This document shows, piece by piece, positions 37,216 to 47,208 of a DNA stretch of 64,000 bases. The stretch covers positions 1,307,501-1,371,500 of the forward strand of contig NC_014370.1 in the NCBI RefSeq assembly GCF_000144405.1, given 5' to 3'. Origin of the DNA: Prevotella melaninogenica ATCC 25845. GTDB taxonomy: Bacteria > Bacteroidota > Bacteroidia > Bacteroidales > Bacteroidaceae. A model generated the notes under the pieces. It made no database searches and was not told the DNA's origin. It saw nothing but the letters and a program-made list of their open reading frames with translations. Numbering within the stretch: the stretch's first letter is position 1; each line of letters opens with the position of its first letter. The position numbers and the translations under genes were made by a program.

Positions 37216-38121
37216 ATGGCTGTACAAAAGAAATATAATCGAAACGCAAAGACCAATGCCCTCGGCCGTGGTCTGGATGCCTTAATATCTACTGAAGCTG
37301 TCAGTACACAAGGAAGTTCTACCATCAACGAGGTTGCCTTAGACCAGATTGAAGCGAATCCTAACCAACCTCGTCGAGAATTCGACCCTGTTGCGTTGGA
37401 AGAGTTGGCGAATAGTATCCGTGAATTAGGACTCGTTCAGCCAATAACCTTACGTCAGGTAGACGATAACCGTTTCCAGATTATTGCTGGTGAGCGCCGT
37501 TGGCGTGCCAGTCAGTTGGCAGGCTTGAAAGCTGTTCCAGCCTATATCCGTACGATTAAGGACGAGAATGTAATGGAGTTGGCGCTGGTTGAGAACATCC
37601 AGCGTGAGGACTTGAATGCGATTGAGATTGCTTTGGCTTACGAACATCTGCTTGAAAAGAGCGGAATGACACAGGAGCGTGTAGCAGAGCGTGTGGGTAA
37701 AAGCCGTGCTGCTATTGCTAACTACCTTCGTTTGTTGAAGCTTCCTGCATTGGTACAGATGGGTCTGCAAAAGAAAGAAATAGACATGGGACATGCTCGT
37801 GCATTGCTTTCTTTGGATAGTCCTTCACTGCAATTGAAACTCTATCGTGAGATTTTAAAGAACGGATATAGTGTTCGCAAGGTTGAAGAACTGTGTCAGC
37901 AACTCAATAACGGAGAAGATATCCAGAGTGCAAAGAAGAAGATTTCTGCTCGAACTCGCCTTCCAGAGGAGTTTAATATCCTCAAGCAGCGACTCTCATC
38001 ATTCTTCGATACGAAGGTACAGATGAGTTGTAACGCTGATGGAAAGGGTAAGATTAGTATTCCGTTCGCATCAGAAGAGGAATTACTTCACATCATGGAA
38101 GTGATGGATAAGATGAAGTAA
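37216..38121 (+). CDS. parB: ParB/Spo0J chromosome partitioning protein
   Basis: ParB is the parS-binding CTP switch of the segregation system. The 301 residues start with a basic region containing LGRGLDALIS, typical of chromosomal ParB. The nuclease-like domain follows (IEANPNQPRREFD, ELGLVQPITLR, IIAGERRWRASQLAGLKAVPAYI, ENIQREDLNAIE) and then the KorB-type HTH (GMTQERVAERVGKSRAAIANYLRLLKLP). The C-terminal dimer domain is LPEEFNILKQRLSSFFDTKVQMSCN. It is complete and co-directional with parA and the genes below. Confidence 0.97.
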   Translation: MAVQKKYNRNAKTNALGRGLDALISTEAVSTQGSSTINEVALDQIEANPNQPRREFDPVALEELANSIRELGLVQPITLRQVDDNRFQIIAGERRWRASQLAGLKAVPAYIRTIKDENVMELALVENIQREDLNAIEIALAYEHLLEKSGMTQERVAERVGKSRAAIANYLRLLKLPALVQMGLQKKEIDMGHARALLSLDSPSLQLKLYREILKNGYSVRKVEELCQQLNNGEDIQSAKKKISARTRLPEEFNILKQRLSSFFDTKVQMSCNADGKGKISIPFASEEELLHIMEVMDKMK

Positions 38122-38288
38122 TACTTCCCATACGGAAAGATTAAGGTATTAGTAAGTATAAGATAAGCAAGTGTTCTGGTTTAGAAGAACGATTCACAAG
38201 CATTAGGAAGCCTCAACAAGTGGCTGACTACAAAGCAATGAATAAGTAACAAACCTTCAAACCAGTAACTTAAGCAAGACAAAGGGTA

Positions 38289-39071
38289 GTGATGAAGATG
38301 AAGAATAGAATCCTCAGAGGACTGTTGATAGCCGGAATGCTCACCAGTGTTACGGTCATGCAGGCACAAGATCTGCCCCATGACACGTTAAAGGTTATGT
38401 ATCCAGGCGACTCCGCAGTCGTTGAGATACCGAGTTCGCAGGATAAATATATAGAAGAGAAGGCAATCCTCACACCAGATGATGAGGGAAAACTCACTTC
38501 TGTTCTGCGAAAGGATAGTGTCGGCATGGTAAAAAAACAGGGACGAGACTGGTCTAAGTGGCGCCCTAATCCTAAGCGTGCTTTGTGGCTTGCACTCGTC
38601 ATCCCTGGTGCTGGACAGGTCTACAACCGTAAGTACTGGAAACTACCAATCTTCTACGGAGGCTTTGTAGGCTGTATCTATGCCATGACATGGAACAACC
38701 AGATGTATCATGATTATGCGCAGGCTTATATGGACATCATGGATAATGACCCAACAACGCAGAGTTATAATAACTTCCTACACCTCGGAGCTACGATTAC
38801 CCCTGCCAATGAAGAGCGTTATAAGAACATCTTCAAACAGCGCAAGGATCGCTACCGCAGATGGCGTGATCTAAGTATCTTTACTACTATTGCGGTTTAT
38901 GCCTTGTCAGTTATTGACGCTTACGTAGATGCTTCCTTATCCGACTTTGATATATCAGATGACCTCTCACTGCATATTGCACCAACGGTCATATCAAATA
39001 AGAGTATCGCTACACCTAACAACCCTTTCCGTTCATCGGCAATAGGTATTGGATGTAGTCTGACATTCTAA
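38289..39071 (+). CDS. DUF5683 membrane protein
   Basis: The 260-residue protein starts with a signal sequence (MQAQ cleavage) and contains the DUF5683 core: WRPNPKRALWLALVIPGAGQVYNRKYWKLPIFYGGFVGCIYAMTWN, with the GAGQxYNxxYWKxP signature and hydrophobic helices. A further membrane segment is SIFTTIAVYALSVIDAYVDA. Its function is unknown. In Bacteroidetes it is usually found between parB and a lytic transglycosylase, as here, which suggests a role in envelope growth linked to the cell cycle. The exact start is uncertain (38289, 38292 or 38298). Confidence 0.88.
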   Translation: MMKMKNRILRGLLIAGMLTSVTVMQAQDLPHDTLKVMYPGDSAVVEIPSSQDKYIEEKAILTPDDEGKLTSVLRKDSVGMVKKQGRDWSKWRPNPKRALWLALVIPGAGQVYNRKYWKLPIFYGGFVGCIYAMTWNNQMYHDYAQAYMDIMDNDPTTQSYNNFLHLGATITPANEERYKNIFKQRKDRYRRWRDLSIFTTIAVYALSVIDAYVDASLSDFDISDDLSLHIAPTVISNKSIATPNNPFRSSAIGIGCSLTF

Positions 39072-39111
39072 GCAGCAGCGTACTGTATTTGCGCTAACTA
39101 AATCAGAAATA

Positions 39112-40248
39112 ATGATTAGAAAGAGATATATTGTTTCCTTCCTTATTACAATGGGAGCAACCTGTGGAATCTATGCACAACAGCAAACTGTCGTTGATAA
39201 TCGTGGTAAAGCTGTGAATGTGATGATTCCAGATGCATCAGAGACGATGGCAGGATATGTTGATGTGGACTATGTAGATGATAAGTTCTATAATAGTGGC
39301 ATACAAACAGGGTTTAAGAATACACCCTCTACGAATACAACAGAGCCAGAAAACGGTATGGAAGTTATAGATCGTAAGATGCGCAATCTATCGAATGTTA
39401 TGACAATGACCTATAATGAGGAAGTTAAGAAATATATCGATCGCTACACAAAGGCAGGACGCCAATCAACTTCTTACCTCTTGGGACGTGCACGTTATTA
39501 CAACCCTATCTTTGAAGAAGCACTGCGTTTCTATGGTTTACCATTAGAACTGAAGTATCTTCCTGTGATAGAGTCGGGCTTAAACCCTAATGCTACCTCA
39601 CGTGTGGGAGCAGCAGGACTATGGCAATTCATGGCAACAACCGGTAAACAATATGACCTTCAGATTGACAGTTATATTGATGAACGCCGCGACCCAGAGA
39701 AGTCTTCCTACGCAGCAGCACGTATGCTGAGCGACCTTTACAAACGATTTGGCGACTGGACTTTGGCACTTGCTGCCTATAACTGTGGACCGGGACGTGT
39801 TAGCAGTGCTATCACAAAGGCTGGTGGTGGTGCTGACTTCTGGGCTGTCTATCAGCATCTACCAAAGGAGACACGCGGTTATGTTCCCGCTTTCATCGCA
39901 GCAAATTATGTGATGAACTACTATGCTGATTACAACATCACACCTCTGTCAACAGGTCTGCCTAACTGCTGCGACACGATTATTATAGAGAAGGACGTTA
40001 CACTTGCCAAGATTGCCAACGTATTAGGTATGAATGTGGACGATTTAAAAGTACTTAACCCACAGTATCGACAGGGTTTTATCAAGGCTTTTGCTAACAA
40101 TGGTGTTGCTAAGCTACGCCTACCTTCTGAAATGATTGAGAAGTTCAAAGGTTACAAAGATCTAATTTACCAAAACGAAACACCAAACGAAGAACCAAGC
40201 ATGACTATCGCGGCTACTAATACAAGCCAAGGAACCATGCCATACTAA
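39112..40248 (+). CDS. MltD-like membrane-bound/secreted lytic transglycosylase
   Basis: The enzyme cleaves peptidoglycan between MurNAc and GlcNAc, forming 1,6-anhydro ends. The 378 residues have a signal peptide (YAQQQ) and a GH23 SLT domain. The catalytic glutamate is in YLPVIESGLNPNATSRVGAAGLWQFM, and the second motif is LALAAYNCGPGRV. The C-terminal part DVTLAKIANVLGMNVDDLKVLNPQYR resembles a LysM domain. It lies in the par-rel cluster. Confidence 0.94.
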   Translation: MIRKRYIVSFLITMGATCGIYAQQQTVVDNRGKAVNVMIPDASETMAGYVDVDYVDDKFYNSGIQTGFKNTPSTNTTEPENGMEVIDRKMRNLSNVMTMTYNEEVKKYIDRYTKAGRQSTSYLLGRARYYNPIFEEALRFYGLPLELKYLPVIESGLNPNATSRVGAAGLWQFMATTGKQYDLQIDSYIDERRDPEKSSYAAARMLSDLYKRFGDWTLALAAYNCGPGRVSSAITKAGGGADFWAVYQHLPKETRGYVPAFIAANYVMNYYADYNITPLSTGLPNCCDTIIIEKDVTLAKIANVLGMNVDDLKVLNPQYRQGFIKAFANNGVAKLRLPSEMIEKFKGYKDLIYQNETPNEEPSMTIAATNTSQGTMPY

Positions 40249-40288
40249 CAAGATTCTTTTACCTTATTATATAAAGGGAGGATGCACA

Positions 40289-42583
40289 ATGGACAAGGAC
40301 AATATTGAAGTTAAGGAGATTGACTATGAGAAGATGGTAGATGATGCATTTCAGCATCTCATTGATACCTATCTTGCTTCACGTCATCGAAAGAAGGTTG
40401 ATATCATTACCAAGGCTTTCAACTTCGCACGACAAGCGCATAAGGGTGTGCGCCGACTCTCGGGCGAACCTTATATCATGCACCCTATTGCCGTTGCCCA
40501 AATTGCTTGTGAAGAGATGGGACTCGGAGCAACGAGTATCTGTGCAGCCCTCTTACATGATGTCGTAGAAGATACCGACTATACAGTGGAAGATATGGAA
40601 AATATCTTCGGTCCTAAGATTGCACAAATCGTTGACGGACTAACCAAGATTTCTGGTGGTATCTTTGGCGAACAGGCTTCAGCACAAGCTGAGAATTTCA
40701 AGAAGCTTTTGCTTACTATGAGCGACGACATTCGTGTTATTCTTATCAAGATATGCGACCGTCTGCATAACATGCGTACTCTTGCTTCTCAGCCTGCCAG
40801 CAAGCAATATAAGATTGCTGGTGAAACGCTCTACATCTATGCACCGCTTGCAAACCGACTGGGACTGAACAAGATTAAGACTGAACAGGAAGACCTTAGT
40901 TTCCGCTACGAACATCCTGATGCTTATGCCTCTATTGAGAAGAAACTTGCTTCAACACAGGCACAGCGTGACACCCTCTTTGAACAGTTCACAGCACCTA
41001 TCCGTGCTGAACTTGACAAGATGGGCTTTGAATATGAACTTAAAGCACGTGTAAAGAGTCCTTATTCTATTTGGAATAAGATGCAGAACAAACACGTCAC
41101 TTTTGAAGAAATATACGATATCCTTGCCGTACGTATCATCTATAAACCGAAGTCACCTGATGAGGAAATCAACAATTGTTTCCAAATTTATGTGGCTATC
41201 AGTCAGATTTATAAGAGTCATCCTGACCGTCTGCGCGACTGGGTGAACCATCCTAAGGCTAATGGTTATCAGGCATTGCACGTAACTCTCATGTCTGCTA
41301 AGGGCCGTTGGATTGAGGTTCAGATACGTTCTGAGCACATGAACGAATTAGCTGAACAAGGCTTTGCTGCACATTGGAAATATAAGGATGGTGGTGAGAT
41401 TACTGAGGATGAGGGCGAATTGAACGAGTGGCTCAGTACGATAAAAGAGATTCTCGACGACCCACAGCCAGATGCTATGGACTTCCTCGATGCTATCAAA
41501 CTCAACCTCTTTGCCTCTGAAATCTTCGTCTTTACACCAAAGGGAGAGATTAAGACGATGCCTGCAGGTTGTACAGCACTCGACTTTGCTTTCCAAATCC
41601 ACACCTTCCTCGGTAGCCATTGTATCGGTGCAAAGGTCAACCACAAGCTTGTCCCATTGAGCCATAAACTCCAAAGTGGTGACCAAGTAGAAATCCTGAC
41701 TTCGATGTCGCAACACGTCAATCCTTCATGGATTAACTTTGTGTCTACAGCGAAGGCGAAGGCAAAGATACAAGCTATCTTGCGACGTGAGAGCCGTGAG
41801 TTGCAAAAAGCAGGTGAAGAGCAGCTGTCGAAGTGGCTAAAGGCACACGACCTTGAGATGACAACTGCTACCTTAGATAAGCTTTGCGAACTACACGACC
41901 TTCGTAAGCATGACAGTCTTTTCCTTGCCGTTGGAGACAAGACCGTTATCCTTGGCGACACTGATTTGAATGAACTTCGTGGAAAGTCAAAGTCAGAGAA
42001 GACTGTTACCTCACGTGGTTGGCGTCGATACGTTCCTTTCTTGAAGTCGAATGACAAGAAGACAACAGAGTCTGTAGAGGCTAAAGATATAGAGTGTACT
42101 GAAGGCTTAATCGTTGTAACCAAAGAACTCAACAGAAAGAAGCCTATCTTCATCAACGAAGAAAACATACATCGCTATCTCTTCCCACACTGCTGCCATG
42201 CTATTCCGGGTGATGACATTCTCGGATATATTGACAACAAAAACCACATCGAGATTCATAAGCGTGCCTGTCCAGTAGCTGCAAAGCTAAAAGCAAGCTA
42301 TGGTGGTAGAATCTTGGATGCCAAATGGGATATGCACCGTCGATTGTTCTTCGATGCAACGATTGAGATTCGTGGTATTGACCGTAGTGGTATGCTACAC
42401 GACATCTCTGATGTTCTCTCCGACCAGTTAGGTGTTAATATCCGTAAGATAACAATTTCCAGTGATAATGGAATCTTTGACGGAACGATTGAGATGCAAG
42501 TCCACGACCGCAAGGATGTACAGTTTATCGTTGAAAATATGAAGAATATTAAGGATGTACAAGAGGTCTTAGAGATTCTTTAG
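40289..42583 (+). CDS. rel: Bifunctional (p)ppGpp synthetase/hydrolase (RelA/SpoT family)
   Basis: Rel sets the stringent-response alarmone level. The 764 residues contain an HD hydrolase domain with HPIAVAQIACEEM and the intact HDVVEDTD motif, so hydrolysis is expected. The synthetase domain follows (RVKSPYSIWNKMQNK, DRLRDWVNHPKANGYQALHVTLM), then TGS (FVFTPKGEIKTMPAGCTALDFAFQIH), a helical region with a CCHAIPGDD zinc-finger-like segment, and a C-terminal ACT domain (EIRGIDRSGMLHDISDVLSDQ). It is the last gene of the cluster. Confidence 0.97.
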   Translation: MDKDNIEVKEIDYEKMVDDAFQHLIDTYLASRHRKKVDIITKAFNFARQAHKGVRRLSGEPYIMHPIAVAQIACEEMGLGATSICAALLHDVVEDTDYTVEDMENIFGPKIAQIVDGLTKISGGIFGEQASAQAENFKKLLLTMSDDIRVILIKICDRLHNMRTLASQPASKQYKIAGETLYIYAPLANRLGLNKIKTEQEDLSFRYEHPDAYASIEKKLASTQAQRDTLFEQFTAPIRAELDKMGFEYELKARVKSPYSIWNKMQNKHVTFEEIYDILAVRIIYKPKSPDEEINNCFQIYVAISQIYKSHPDRLRDWVNHPKANGYQALHVTLMSAKGRWIEVQIRSEHMNELAEQGFAAHWKYKDGGEITEDEGELNEWLSTIKEILDDPQPDAMDFLDAIKLNLFASEIFVFTPKGEIKTMPAGCTALDFAFQIHTFLGSHCIGAKVNHKLVPLSHKLQSGDQVEILTSMSQHVNPSWINFVSTAKAKAKIQAILRRESRELQKAGEEQLSKWLKAHDLEMTTATLDKLCELHDLRKHDSLFLAVGDKTVILGDTDLNELRGKSKSEKTVTSRGWRRYVPFLKSNDKKTTESVEAKDIECTEGLIVVTKELNRKKPIFINEENIHRYLFPHCCHAIPGDDILGYIDNKNHIEIHKRACPVAAKLKASYGGRILDAKWDMHRRLFFDATIEIRGIDRSGMLHDISDVLSDQLGVNIRKITISSDNGIFDGTIEMQVHDRKDVQFIVENMKNIKDVQEVLEIL

Positions 42584-42697
42584 TCCTCTAAAGAACTATC
42601 TAACCTCAAGATAAAGCGTCCTTCCAATCTACCGAGTGACAAAGCCCCAACAAGACTAAAACTATTACACAGCTTACAAGAATAGTTTTATTTTAAG

Positions 42698-42781
42698 TTG
42701 CTGTCATTTTTAACATTTCATGTAACTACACTGTAAACTAATCAGTTAGGACACAACATTGGATGACAGAAATGACAGCAA
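42698..42781 (+). repeat. Dispersed 83-84-nt element with terminal inverted repeats, copy 2
   Basis: It opens TTGCTGTCATTT and closes AAATGACAGCAA. It shares TTTTTAACATTTCATGTAA and GATGACAGAAATGACAGC with the other copies. Downstream, CACTCTGAAACAGAG (about 42815) is a small hairpin matching the CACTCTG...AGAGCGT after copy 1. It lies in the 706-nt gap after rel; the rest of the gap holds only a family A array and the TonB promoter. Confidence 0.75.
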
Positions 42782-43012
42782 AATTTATTTTATTTAAGGT
42801 ACTATATAATCGGCACTCTGAAACAGAGCGTGTGGTGAGCCTCTAATTATTACGAATCTACCAAAAGGGTTAGGAGAATATCAAGAGCTATGCAATAGGT
42901 TATATCACTTGAGAAATTAGAAAATCCTATAAGCTTTATCCGATATATAGAGTGATAAAGCTTACTTCTGCAAAAGGAACTTCAATATAACAGATGCAAT
43001 TTCTTATCAAAC

Positions 43013-43078
43013 GTGCGGAGGCTCCGCACACATGGTGCGGACGATAAACACCAATAGTGCGGATGCTTAACACCACTC
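43013..43078 (+). repeat. 22-nt tandem array, family A, second locus
   Basis: Units start at 43013, 43035 and 43057. Each opens GTGCGGA and contains CACCA or CACAC near base 17. The first unit also forms a GTGCGGAG/CTCCGCAC hairpin. Confidence 0.8.
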
Positions 43079-43275
43079 TTTTGGGCAGTTTATATCCTTA
43101 CAAAAATATACTACTCATAAAGTATTAGATATCGTTTCTTCTCACACATTGGGCTCCCCCTTATCATTCCATATATCAGAAGGAGCTTATCTAATATGAT
43201 AAAATCAATTTCTATTCATAAAGAAAAGCAAATAAATACCTATTTTTGAGTATTGTAGAGTTTGTTAAATCATCT

Positions 43276-43283
43276 TATCTTTG
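43276..43283 (+). promoter_or_regulatory. -7 box overlapping the TonB receptor start region
   Basis: TATCTTTG ends only 6 nt before the ATG at 43290. An ATTG lies 20 nt upstream at the -33 position. Transcription would begin at or next to the start codon. Confidence 0.5.
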
Positions 43284-43289
43284 CAAGTC

Positions 43290-46244
43290 ATGGACTTCAC
43301 GAATAGGATAATAGCGTCTATTGTATTTTGCGGACTAAGTATCAATGGAATTGCACAGACACTTACAGGTTGTGTTGTGGGAAAGGATGATCGTAAGCCT
43401 ATAGCCTACGCATCAGTCACATTGAAGGAAAATCGCTTGTACACTTTTACGGACGAAAAAGGTTGTTTCACGATAAAAAACGTACCGAAAGGAAAGTGTA
43501 CTGCAGTTATCTCCTGCCTTGGTTACGCAGAACAAACAGTAGTTGTCACCATTAATACTGATGGTGCCACGCTCAACGTGCGCCTTGCCGAAGACAACCT
43601 TCAACTCGATGAAGTACAGGTTGTTGCGCATCGAAAGAAAGACGAGATAACAACCTCTTACACCATTGACCGTAAGACATTAGACAATCAACAGATAATG
43701 ACTTTGGGTGATATTGCCCAACTCCTGCCGGGTGGTAAGAGTGTGAACCCTTCTTTGATGAATGATAGCAAATTGACTTTGCGTAGCGGTTCGTCAGAGC
43801 GAGGCAATGCGTCGTTTGGTACAGCCATTGAAGTGGATGGTGTTCGTCTGAACAATAATGCTATGATGGGTGAAACAGCTGGTGTGAGCACACGGGGGGT
43901 AAGTGCTTCTAACATTGAAAGTGTGGAGGTAGTACCCGGTATTGCCTCTGTAGAATACGGCGACCTCACCAATGGTGTAGTAAAAGTGAAGACACGTAGA
44001 GGCAGTTCACCTTTCATCTTGGAAGGAAGTATCAACCAACACACCCGCCAGATAGCCCTTCACAAAGGCTTAGACTTGGGCAAGAATACAGGACTCATCA
44101 ACTTCTCTCTTGAGCATGCACGCTCTTTCTCGGATGCAGCATCGCCTTACACTGCTTATCAGCGCAACGTTCTATCGTTGCACTATATGAATGTCTTTAT
44201 GAAGAAGACACAGCCTCTGACCTTGGACATTGGGTTGAATGGCGGTGTGGGAGGCTATGATTCAAAGGCTGACCCAGACCGCAACTTGGACAGTTATTAT
44301 AAGGTTAAGGACAATAATGTGGGTGGTAATGTGCGCCTTGACTGGTTATTGAACAAGTCATGGATAACCAATCTTAATTTTACAGCAGCCTTCACCTACG
44401 CTGACAAACGCTCAGAAAGCTACAGCAATGAAAGTAGTAGTTCTACACAACCCTATATACACACCTTGACGGAAGGATATAACATTGCAGAAGACTACGA
44501 TAAGAACCCTTCTGCCAACATCATTCTTGGTCCTACAGGCTATTGGTATCTGCGTGTTTTTGGCGATTCCAAGCCATTAACCTATAGCTTGAAGCTAAAG
44601 GCTAATTGGAATAAATCATTCGGAAAGTTCCGCAACCGCTTACTTGTTGGTGCTGAATGGACAAGCAGTAGGAATAAGGGAAAGGGTACACACTACGAAG
44701 ATATGCGCTATGCACCAACATGGCGTGAATATCGTTTTGATGTCCTACCCGCTTTGAACAACATGGCACTCTATGCCGAGGATAAGCTCTCAATGGCTAT
44801 TAACACCAAACAGAATGTTGAACTGACAGCAGGTGTGCGTGAGGATATCACCTCTATTCCCGGCTCAGAGTATGGAACAGTGGGTAGTCTTTCACCACGT
44901 GTGAATATGCGCTATATGCTTCGCTTTGGACAAGAAAGTTGGGTGAACAGTCTTAGCTTGCATTCAGGATGGGGAAAGAGCGTGAAACTCCCAAGTTTCC
45001 AAGTACTCTACCCTTCTCCATCTTATCGTGATATGTTGGCATTCTCATCTACCAGTGATGCTAATAATCGTTCTTATTATGCCTATTACACTCACCCTTC
45101 AAAGGCACGATACAATGCTGACTTGAAATGGCAATATGCCAACCAGTGGGATTTAGGTGTGGAACTGAGAACAAAAATTGCGGACATCAACCTTTCATTC
45201 TTCCATAGTAAGACTTTCAATCCTTACATGGCAACAAACACTTACACACCTTTCACCTATAAGTACACATCACCTGCTAAACTTCAAGCGAGCGGTATTG
45301 CGACGGCTAATCGACTCTTTGCGATTGACCCACAGACAGGTATTGTGACGGTAAGTGATGCCAGCGGTGCGAAAGCCCCAGTCGTTCTCGGTTATGACGA
45401 ACGTAACACCTACGTTACCAACACAAAATATGTGAATGCTGACCCATTGAGTCGCTATGGCTTAGAATGGATTGTAGACTTCAAACAGATTAAGGCGCTC
45501 CGCACACAGGTGCGTGTTGATGGTAAGTATTATCATTATAAGGCACAGGACGAAACCCTCTTTGCGGACGTACCTGTAGGACTTAACACACGTCAGTCAG
45601 ACGGTAGACTCTATCAATATATTGGTTATTACCGTGGCGGTGCAGCCTCATCAACCAACTATACAGCTGATGCTTCTGCTTCAAATGGCTCTGTCAGTGG
45701 TCAAGTAGATATGAATGTCACACTAACGACACACATACCAAAGATTCGACTTATCGTAGCTTTGCGTCTGGAAAGTTCACTCTATACATATAGTAGAGCT
45801 ACCAGCAGTCGAGGATATGTTGTGAATAGTGGCAATGAATACTTTGGTGAGCCGTATAATGGTAAGACAGAGAATCAGACGGTTATCGTCTATCCAGAGT
45901 ATTACAGCACATGGGATGCACCAGAGACATTGGTTCCTTTTGCAGAGAAATTGCGTTGGGCAGCAACGAATGACAGAGGGTTATACAACGACTTAGCACA
46001 ATTGGTTGTACGAACAAACTACCCGTACACGTTGAATCCGAATAAGTTGAGTGCGTTCTGGTCGGCTAACTTGAGTGTAACAAAGGAAATAGGCAAACAC
46101 GTATCTATATCGTTTTATGCCAATAACTTCTTCAACACGCTTGCTCAGGTACACTCTACTCAGACAGGACTTGAGACAAGTCTCTTTGGTAGTGGATATG
46201 TTCCGAGCTTCTATTATGGACTTTCATTAAGATTAAAGATATAA
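43290..46244 (+). CDS. TonB-dependent receptor with CarboxypepD_reg-like N-terminal domain
   Basis: This outer-membrane transporter has about 984 residues. An upstream TTG would add three residues but overlaps the promoter. The order is signal peptide (to GIAQ), carboxypeptidase-regulatory-like domain (LTGCVVGKDDRKPIAYASVTLKE...), plug (LRSGSSERGNASFGTAIEVDGVRLNN, VSASNIESVEVVPGIASVEYGDLTNGVVKVKTRRG) and a long beta-barrel ending YGLSLRLKI. It is not of the SusC type and has no SusD partner. It heads a run of five further genes ending in an M16 peptidase, and overlaps the next gene by one base. Ligand is unknown; metal or heme is a reasonable guess from similar loci. Confidence 0.93.
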   Translation: MDFTNRIIASIVFCGLSINGIAQTLTGCVVGKDDRKPIAYASVTLKENRLYTFTDEKGCFTIKNVPKGKCTAVISCLGYAEQTVVVTINTDGATLNVRLAEDNLQLDEVQVVAHRKKDEITTSYTIDRKTLDNQQIMTLGDIAQLLPGGKSVNPSLMNDSKLTLRSGSSERGNASFGTAIEVDGVRLNNNAMMGETAGVSTRGVSASNIESVEVVPGIASVEYGDLTNGVVKVKTRRGSSPFILEGSINQHTRQIALHKGLDLGKNTGLINFSLEHARSFSDAASPYTAYQRNVLSLHYMNVFMKKTQPLTLDIGLNGGVGGYDSKADPDRNLDSYYKVKDNNVGGNVRLDWLLNKSWITNLNFTAAFTYADKRSESYSNESSSSTQPYIHTLTEGYNIAEDYDKNPSANIILGPTGYWYLRVFGDSKPLTYSLKLKANWNKSFGKFRNRLLVGAEWTSSRNKGKGTHYEDMRYAPTWREYRFDVLPALNNMALYAEDKLSMAINTKQNVELTAGVREDITSIPGSEYGTVGSLSPRVNMRYMLRFGQESWVNSLSLHSGWGKSVKLPSFQVLYPSPSYRDMLAFSSTSDANNRSYYAYYTHPSKARYNADLKWQYANQWDLGVELRTKIADINLSFFHSKTFNPYMATNTYTPFTYKYTSPAKLQASGIATANRLFAIDPQTGIVTVSDASGAKAPVVLGYDERNTYVTNTKYVNADPLSRYGLEWIVDFKQIKALRTQVRVDGKYYHYKAQDETLFADVPVGLNTRQSDGRLYQYIGYYRGGAASSTNYTADASASNGSVSGQVDMNVTLTTHIPKIRLIVALRLESSLYTYSRATSSRGYVVNSGNEYFGEPYNGKTENQTVIVYPEYYSTWDAPETLVPFAEKLRWAATNDRGLYNDLAQLVVRTNYPYTLNPNKLSAFWSANLSVTKEIGKHVSISFYANNFFNTLAQVHSTQTGLETSLFGSGYVPSFYYGLSLRLKI

Positions 46245-46624
46245 TGAAAAAGATATTTAGTTTACTTGCAGTATGCGTGATGACAATGTTAATCTCGTGT
46301 GCTGATTATGAGGAGGGCATTAAGGTAGTCAACTTCGATGTAAAGTTAGAATTCCCCAACACTTATGAAGGTTCTTATGAAGGCTTACGTGTAGAGTTAC
46401 AAGATGCCGTGGCAAGCACCTTCGTTGACAGTACAGACGCTGAAGGAGTGGCTCACTTCAGTGTTCCCTCAGGTTTGTATAAGGTCAGCAGCTCAGCAAG
46501 AAAGGAGACTGTGGACTACCGTTACTTCTTCAATGGAGCCAAGTCACAGGTAGTCGTTGCCATAGACTCTCCTCACGTGGTAACCCTACCATTAGTAATG
46601 TCGAAGAAACGTATCGTAAATTAA
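46244..46624 (+). CDS. Small DUF4876-like/transthyretin-fold lipoprotein
   Basis: The 126-residue protein has a lipoprotein signal with lipobox LISC (Cys19). The mature part is a single beta-sandwich (VNFDVKLEFPNTYEGSYEGLRVELQDAVASTFVDSTDAEGVAHFSVPSGLYKVSSSA), resembling the N-terminal domain of longer DUF4876 proteins. Its ATG overlaps the TonB receptor stop (TAATG), so translation is coupled. It is probably a surface or periplasmic accessory of that receptor. No ligand residues can be recognised. Confidence 0.8.
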   Translation: MKKIFSLLAVCVMTMLISCADYEEGIKVVNFDVKLEFPNTYEGSYEGLRVELQDAVASTFVDSTDAEGVAHFSVPSGLYKVSSSARKETVDYRYFFNGAKSQVVVAIDSPHVVTLPLVMSKKRIVN

Positions 46625-46656
46625 AAGAGAAATAAAGATAGTATAAATTAAAAACA

Positions 46657-47178
46657 ATGTTTATGAAGAAAATAAGTTTTATAGGGCTTATCGCTTTAGC
46701 ACTGTCGTTCATTCCCCTTAGTGGCTTTGCACAGACAGTACAAAAGAAGATGATAACCTGCCTTGTCTTGACCGAGACGAATGGAACAACGACCGAGTTC
46801 GCTTTGGAGTCATTTCCTGTTATAACCATAGAGGGTAACAACCTTGTTATTACCCATAATGGGAATCAACTAACAACAGCCCTTACAGGCGTACAGGATT
46901 ACCATTTTATTGAGAAGACGGTGACAACAAGCATTAGTAGTGTGCCTTCGAATGACCCAAAGAATGAATCTAACACACCTCAATTCTCATTCAGTAATGC
47001 AGAAGTAAGTGGATTGAAAGCAGGTGCAAAAGTGGCTATTTACAATCTTAATGGTACACAAATCAGCTCTGTAACAGCTGATGGTGAAGGACGAGTTGCC
47101 CTTGATTTCTCGTCTTTACCTAAGGGTGTCTACATCCTCCGTACACCTACCAAGAGCTTTAAGTTTATGAATAAGTAA
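46657..47178 (+). CDS. Secreted protein with T9SS type A-like C-terminal sorting domain
   Basis: The 173 residues start with a signal peptide (GFAQ). A short beta-rich segment follows (LVLTETNGTTTEFALESFPVITIEGNNLVI). The C-terminal 70 residues (AEVSGLKAGAKVAIYNLNGTQISSVTADGEGRVALDFSSLPKGVYILRTPTKSFKFMNK) look like a Por/type IX secretion sorting domain. If so, the protein is exported across the outer membrane by T9SS. The start could be MFMKK or the inner MKK. Function is unknown; it lies within the TonB receptor gene group. Confidence 0.8.
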   Translation: MFMKKISFIGLIALALSFIPLSGFAQTVQKKMITCLVLTETNGTTTEFALESFPVITIEGNNLVITHNGNQLTTALTGVQDYHFIEKTVTTSISSVPSNDPKNESNTPQFSFSNAEVSGLKAGAKVAIYNLNGTQISSVTADGEGRVALDFSSLPKGVYILRTPTKSFKFMNK

Positions 47179-47208
47179 GAATAACATAAGAAATTAAATA
47201 GAAAAGAT

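Noticed and set aside
36198..38121. parS sites near parA/parB
   Set aside because: I looked for GTTNCACGTGNAAC-type palindromes in the window and saw none convincing; isolated CACGTG hits lie inside coding sequence.
41320..42168. 282-codon minus-strand ORF across rel
   Set aside because: It lies wholly antisense to the conserved rel gene and resembles no family; it is a shadow frame.
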